Source: Bacteroidales bacterium (GTDB lineage: Bacteria; Bacteroidota; Bacteroidia; Bacteroidales; P3). Taken from it: a DNA stretch of 9,184 nt. Below the pieces are notes generated by a model. It worked only from the letters and a program-made list of their open reading frames with translations, made no database searches and was not told the origin of the DNA. The position numbers and the translations under genes were made by a program. Location of the stretch: NCBI GenBank assembly GCA_017560705.1, contig JAFZEK010000091.1, positions 1 through 9,184 on the forward strand, given 5' to 3'. Shown here one piece after another: positions 5,938-9,184 of this stretch (position 1 is the first letter of the stretch; every line of letters starts with the position of its first letter).

Positions 5938-6021
5938 ATTGTAGTCCGTAGGGGATTCGAACCCCTGATTTCAAGAATGAAAATCTTGCGTCCTAACCAG
6001 CTAGACGAACGGACCAACTGT
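5938..6021 (-). repeat. 84-bp direct repeat, copy 1 (contains tRNA-Glu)
   Basis: Identical to 5542-5625. The short flanks shared outside the tRNA show that the two copies arose by duplication, or are kept alike by gene conversion, rather than by functional constraint alone. Confidence 0.9.
5942..6015 (-). tRNA. tRNA-Glu (UUC), first copy
   Basis: Identical in sequence to the tRNA at 5546-5619, with the same acceptor stem, TTC anticodon loop and T-arm. It is the first gene of the transcript started at the promoter near 6090-6121, with a leader of roughly 68 nt. Its 3' end lies 23 nt before the rpsT start codon, so maturation of this tRNA would define the 5' end of the rpsT message. Confidence 0.95.
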
Positions 6022-6089
6022 CTTTGTTTTTCAAGCGAAGCGTTTCTCAGTGTCTCTCTCAAGGTCACTCCCTCGCTCGTTTACGTTTG

Positions 6090-6121
6090 CAAAATTACTA
6101 ACTTTTTCCGAATCCACCAAA
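6090..6121 (-). promoter_or_regulatory. Promoter of the tRNA-Glu/rpsT/tRNA-Glu unit
   Basis: On the minus strand TTTG (6118-6121) is followed after exactly 20 nt by TAATTTTG (6090-6097), then C. This is a full match to the Bacteroidota -33/-7 promoter (TTTG, spacer of about 20, TAnnTTTG). The predicted start is near 6083. The promoter begins about 35 bp beyond the stop codon of the upstream gene, so the unit is transcribed independently. It is the best promoter in the window. Confidence 0.8.
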
Positions 6122-6155
6122 TATTTTTTCGAAAAAAATGATTTTTTTTCTTCGC

Positions 6156-6830
6156 TTAGTCCGTATCTGCTTGAAAACGAAAACCTAATCTTTTTCCTGT
6201 TACAACCTTTTTTCTGTCGAAAGATAGCCTCATTTCTGCTACAGAAACCAATTTTACCTCGTCGTAAGGTGGAGTTAGAAGGTCAAAATTGGTAGAATAT
6301 GTAATTGCTGATTCAACTATCTCTAATACAGTGTCTTTGGTGATTTTTGCTGTGTTGAAGTTGTTGTAGAGCATACCTAGTTCTCGTTTGCCTTCTACAA
6401 AATAATGCTTTTCGTAGTTGATGAATAAGCGACCTATCATGTAGCCTAAGTCATTCTCTCTGTCGTAGATAAAAGAATCTGCCAAAAAATTATACACTTG
6501 TATGGTACCACAATAGGAACGATTTGGATCTTCTTTTACGTATGATGTTCTCATTACATCGTGGTCGCGAGAAAATTCAAATACGTTTGTGTGCATAACG
6601 AAGATTAGAACATCGCCTGCAAATGTTATCTCAAATTCGAAATCGCCTCGGTCTTTGAATTTAAATTCTATATCTACATTGTCTTTTTTCGCTTGAGCTT
6701 GAAAGGCTTCTACTAGTTCTTTTGTACAACTTTTAAACTCGTCGAAGGTTTCTTTTGTTGCGTTGTATACTTTCTTTTTTAGCTCGGCTTTGTTGAAGAC
6801 TAATTGCTTCAATTCATTTTTTATTTCCAT
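6156..6830 (-). CDS. Conserved-looking cytosolic protein of unknown function
   Basis: This 224-residue protein has no signal peptide or membrane segment. The first 50 residues are charged and probably helical (ELKQLVFNKAELKKKVYNAT and following), possibly a coiled coil. Next come alternating strands (IEFKFKDRGDFEFEITFAGDVLIFVMHTNVFEF, about 53-86) and a patterned stretch with SYCGTIQVYNFLADSF (about 105-120) and GRLFINYEKHYFVEGKRELG (about 133-152). The C-terminus ends TGKRLGFRFQADTD. The even, structured composition suggests a folded, conserved domain. I recall similar unnamed proteins in other Bacteroidales but cannot give a function. It starts 53 bp after the U32 gene, with no promoter box seen between them, so co-transcription is likely. 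The rpsT promoter follows just beyond its stop. No catalytic motif is evident. Confidence 0.8.
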   Translation of the reverse strand: MEIKNELKQLVFNKAELKKKVYNATKETFDEFKSCTKELVEAFQAQAKKDNVDIEFKFKDRGDFEFEITFAGDVLIFVMHTNVFEFSRDHDVMRTSYVKEDPNRSYCGTIQVYNFLADSFIYDRENDLGYMIGRLFINYEKHYFVEGKRELGMLYNNFNTAKITKDTVLEIVESAITYSTNFDLLTPPYDEVKLVSVAEMRLSFDRKKVVTGKRLGFRFQADTD

Positions 6831-6883
6831 AATCTAAATGGTGTATTTGTTACTATGTTATACTTATTCAGTGATATGTGTGT

Positions 6884-8728
6884 TTATCTATTCTTTCTAA
6901 AATTAATATCGGATAGGAATATTTGCATCTCGCATTCTTTGCAGTTGAATTGTAGACGGTAAATATTTCTATTGTTCTCTAAATATAAATTGGATTGATA
7001 TTCCTTTGTTACATTGTGTCGTTTCAGGCATTGTCCCATTTCGTACCTTATGCAGTATTTGGTGGTCATAAGTGCCTTGTCCTTGTATTCTTTGGTCTTT
7101 TCTAGCCCGTGTTCTAGTACTTTGGCTCCATGCCGTTCGTAGAAACGAGCCGACATATTATTAATAATGTTTTCTCTGTAGCCTACTTCGGCTTTGAAAT
7201 ACGGTTCGTTATTTGTCTCCAAAGTGCAAGGTAATGGCTTGTTGGCTTGTATTCTGATGTTTATTAGTTTATTTATGGCTTTTCTTCGCACATCGTTTAT
7301 TACGGATGCAGGAAGAAAATATTTTTCAGCTCCGATGATTTCTATCTTGTTGGCATAGAAAGGTGTGTCGCCCATTTTGGATAGTTGTTTTGTCATTTGT
7401 TCTTTCACTTTTTCGGGCGAAGTTGAAGGGGTGAGTTCTGTAGATATATGTTCAGAACATTCATTACCGTCTTCATCTTTAATGGTGAGCTTGAAGCCTT
7501 CTGATATTGCTGTAAAACTGAGGTCTACACCAATTTTTCTTTCAGAAGATTTGTTGCTTTGTAGTGCTTTCTCAAAGGTGTAATCGTTGTTTCGGAACAG
7601 TTCTGTTCCATTTTTTATATTTACAGCTTTGTTTAGCCACACTTTGTTTTTCTCCACTCTGTTTACCAAGAATCCTTCCAACTCGTTGTTTTCGTTGAAG
7701 AAACATAGTCCATCGCCTGGCGTTAGTTGGTATTCGCTGTCTATGATTATAGCGTTTCTGTCACTTTTCAGTACTTTGCCAATCTTTTTTCCAAGAGATT
7801 TTTGGGTTAGGAACGATGCCATTGGTTGTCTTTCTCTAAGAAAATAATCAGTAAAGCCTCTGTTGAATGTCCTTTCGAGGTCGGGTGTGAAGAATAATTT
7901 TGTTTGTCCGCTACTTGATTTTGAATAGTCTTTTTCGTTGGTAAGTATCTCATCTAGCAGCGTTCTGTAGTAGGCTGTCACGTTTTTTACATAGCTTAAA
8001 TCTTTTAGCCTGCCTTCTATTTTGAGCGATGATATTCCTGCTTTTATCATTTCTCTCAGGTGCTGTGCTCCGCTGAAGTCTTTCAGCGACAAAAGATGTG
8101 CGTTGTGCATCAGCTGTTTACCGTCTTCGTTGTATAAATTATATGCCGAACGGCATGGCTGTGAGCAACATCCGCGGTTTCCGCTGTGTTCGTTGAGCGA
8201 TTGCGACAGGTAGCATTGTCCGCTATAGCACACGCATAATGCTCCTTGCACAAAAGCTTCTAACTCAACGGTTGTGCTTTGTCTTATTGTGTTCATCGCT
8301 TCTAATGATAGTTCGCGACCCAATATTACTCGTTGGAAACCTACTTTTTCCAAAAAGGAAATGCGTTGAACATCTATATTGTGTGTTTGAGTGCTTGCAT
8401 GAAGGGCTATAGGAGGAAGGTCTAGCTCTAATATGCCTAGGTCTTGAACAATTAATGCGTCTATTCCTATATTATATAGTGTATGTATTAGTTTCTGTAT
8501 CTCCTCTAGTTCGTGGTCGAATAATAGGGTGTTCAAAGTTACATACACTTTGGATCCAAAAATATGGGCGTAGTTAATGAGGTCTTCAATATCCTGAAGG
8601 GAATTGGCAGCTGCTACACGAGCCCCAAAACGTGGCGAGCCTATATATACTGCATCGGCACCGTGGTTTATTGCTTCCTTGCCGTATTCCAAATTTTTTG
8701 CAGGAGAAAGTAGTTCAAGCTTTTTCAT
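6884..8728 (-). CDS. U32-family protein, long RlhA-like type
   Basis: This 614-residue protein belongs to the U32 'peptidase' family, whose studied members (TrhP, RlhA, UbiU/UbiV) are mostly RNA- or quinone-hydroxylation factors rather than proteases. Residues 1-250 form the U32 barrel: LLSPAKN (6-12), GADAVYIG (23-30), ALHASTQT (108-115) and the family signature EAFVQGALCVCYSGQCYLS (157-175). Cys165, Cys172, Cys188 and Cys192 (also 167 and 187) are candidate iron-sulfur ligands. SLKIEGR (234-240) completes the core. The long middle region (about 300-500) corresponds to the DUF3656-type domain found in E. coli RlhA, which is needed for hydroxylation of 23S rRNA C2501. The C-terminus carries a second cysteine set, C559-x7-C567 and C596-x2-C599. 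The ATG at 8726-8728 gives the expected MKKLELLSPA start. It probably forms a transcript with the 224-residue gene. The RlhA role is inferred from architecture; a true protease is less likely. Confidence 0.9.
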   Translation of the reverse strand: MKKLELLSPAKNLEYGKEAINHGADAVYIGSPRFGARVAAANSLQDIEDLINYAHIFGSKVYVTLNTLLFDHELEEIQKLIHTLYNIGIDALIVQDLGILELDLPPIALHASTQTHNIDVQRISFLEKVGFQRVILGRELSLEAMNTIRQSTTVELEAFVQGALCVCYSGQCYLSQSLNEHSGNRGCCSQPCRSAYNLYNEDGKQLMHNAHLLSLKDFSGAQHLREMIKAGISSLKIEGRLKDLSYVKNVTAYYRTLLDEILTNEKDYSKSSSGQTKLFFTPDLERTFNRGFTDYFLRERQPMASFLTQKSLGKKIGKVLKSDRNAIIIDSEYQLTPGDGLCFFNENNELEGFLVNRVEKNKVWLNKAVNIKNGTELFRNNDYTFEKALQSNKSSERKIGVDLSFTAISEGFKLTIKDEDGNECSEHISTELTPSTSPEKVKEQMTKQLSKMGDTPFYANKIEIIGAEKYFLPASVINDVRRKAINKLINIRIQANKPLPCTLETNNEPYFKAEVGYRENIINNMSARFYERHGAKVLEHGLEKTKEYKDKALMTTKYCIRYEMGQCLKRHNVTKEYQSNLYLENNRNIYRLQFNCKECEMQIFLSDINFRKNR

Positions 8729-8753
8729 CGTTCGTTGTGTACTATTGGTTTTG

Positions 8754-8761
8754 CAAAATTA
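8754..8761 (-). promoter_or_regulatory. -7 box for the U32 gene
   Basis: The minus strand reads TAATTTTGC, a match to TAnnTTTG, 25 bp before the U32 start codon, giving a leader of roughly 20 nt. No good -33 TTTG is seen at the right spacing. Confidence 0.5.
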
Positions 8762-8796
8762 CATCTTTTTTGCCAACAACACGCATTATATCTTCT

Positions 8797-8812
8797 TATT
8801 TTTGTACTTTTG
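8797..8812 (+). promoter_or_regulatory. Two adjacent -7 boxes for the TSUP transporter gene
   Basis: The plus strand reads TATTTTTG directly followed by TACTTTTGC, each fitting TAnnTTTG. They end 23 bp before the ATG at 8836. A TTTG at 8769-8772 is 24 bp before the first box, wider than usual. The U32 promoter is divergent and about 36 bp away. Confidence 0.4.
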
Positions 8813-8835
8813 CATTCGCTAATACTGTGTAATAT

Positions 8836-9184
8836 ATGGATTATGTATTTGATATTCTAAGAACTACGGATGTGTTTTCGTTTCCAATTATTTCTATTTT
8901 AATTGGGGTTGGCTTTATTGTTGGTTTTATAAATACGGTGTCGGGAGGTGCTACAGCCATTAGTTATGCTCTTTTTATGGCTATGGGTATGCCTCTCACT
9001 GTGGCTAATGCTACTACACGGCTGGGGGTTACAATGCAGTTCCTTACTTCCACTATAGTATTTGGGAAGAAAGGAATAATAAATAAAACGGATGCTCTAA
9101 GGGTTGGTGTTCCGGTTGCTTTGGGTAGTATAGGTGGGGCTATGGTGGCTTGCGAGGTCAATCAAAGAGTATTTGAAATTATAC
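8836..9184 (+). CDS. TSUP (TauE/SafE) family membrane transporter, N-terminal part
   Basis: The reading frame is open from ATG 8836 to the window end (116 residues); an in-frame TAA at 8830 makes this the first possible start. The protein is hydrophobic, with likely membrane segments at about 17-35, 41-52, 64-77 and 88-106. The segment GFINTVSGGATAISYALFMA (30-49) followed by PLTVANATTRLGV (53-65) is the characteristic first half-repeat of the TSUP/TauE/SafE family, whose members move sulfite, sulfonates, organic anions or sulfur compounds across the inner membrane. The substrate cannot be told from this half. The complete family protein is about 250-270 residues, so over half lies outside the window. 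It is transcribed divergently from the U32 gene, with a 107-bp shared upstream region. Confidence 0.85.
   Translation, partial: MDYVFDILRTTDVFSFPIISILIGVGFIVGFINTVSGGATAISYALFMAMGMPLTVANATTRLGVTMQFLTSTIVFGKKGIINKTDALRVGVPVALGSIGGAMVACEVNQRVFEII

Noticed and set aside
6121..6155. A/T-run hairpin between the 224-residue gene and the rpsT promoter, as a terminator
   Set aside because: The stem is nearly all A-T pairs with a bulge, has no separate T-tract after it on the minus strand, and overlaps the -33 region of the next promoter.
8964..9161. Minus-strand open frame inside the TSUP gene
   Set aside because: The plus-strand frame has the clear TSUP signature and membrane pattern; the minus frame is its shadow.
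1..9184. CRISPR array, defence island, toxin-antitoxin pair, retron or phage genes
   Set aside because: No spaced direct repeats, Cas-like, nuclease, reverse transcriptase or phage motifs were seen. The only long direct repeats are the two tRNA-Glu copies.

Overview
The window looks like chromosomal DNA from an AT-rich member of the Bacteroidota, most likely order Bacteroidales. The evidence is the promoter style (TAnnTTTG -7 boxes, in one case with a TTTG -33 box), A-rich translation starts without clear Shine-Dalgarno sites, and the gene content: a bcd-etfB-etfA set of the kind found in butyrate-forming anaerobes, an rpsT locus with tRNA-Glu, and a 21-residue leucine-rich-repeat lipoprotein. 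I cannot name the genus.

Layout from left to right. (1) 1-931, + strand: the tail of an unidentified gene, then an unrecognised and very AT-rich gene with a hydrophobic N-terminus and a strongly basic C-terminal tail. (2) 944-1191: a 248-bp MITE-like element with perfect 34-bp inverted ends and several internal hairpins. It sits in the convergent gap next to the terminator of the etf genes. (3) 1197-4499, - strand: acyl-CoA (butyryl-CoA type) dehydrogenase, then EtfB and EtfA, read right to left. A good -7 box and a 9-bp inverted repeat lie in front of the dehydrogenase. (4) 4655-5461, - strand: a small LRR lipoprotein with a cysteine ladder. (5) 5487-6121, - strand: a compact unit of promoter, tRNA-Glu, rpsT (bS20), second identical tRNA-Glu and terminator. 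(6) 6156-8728, - strand: a U32-family protein of the RlhA-like long type, followed by a 224-residue cytosolic protein of unknown function. (7) 8836 to the window end, + strand: the N-terminal part of a TSUP (TauE/SafE) membrane transporter, divergent from the U32 gene.

How the genes work together. The dehydrogenase and both ETF subunits should form one enzyme system. EtfB resembles the flavin-bifurcating type rather than the mitochondrial type, which suggests coupling of crotonyl-CoA reduction by NADH to ferredoxin reduction. The rpsT unit and the RlhA-like U32 protein both concern the translation apparatus. The remaining genes show no functional link.

Most of the window is ordinary housekeeping content and I see no defence system, CRISPR array or obvious novel gene cluster. 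The parts most worth a second look are the structured inverted-repeat element, the tRNA-Glu/rpsT/tRNA-Glu arrangement, the inverted repeat in the bcd leader and the cysteine-ladder LRR protein.
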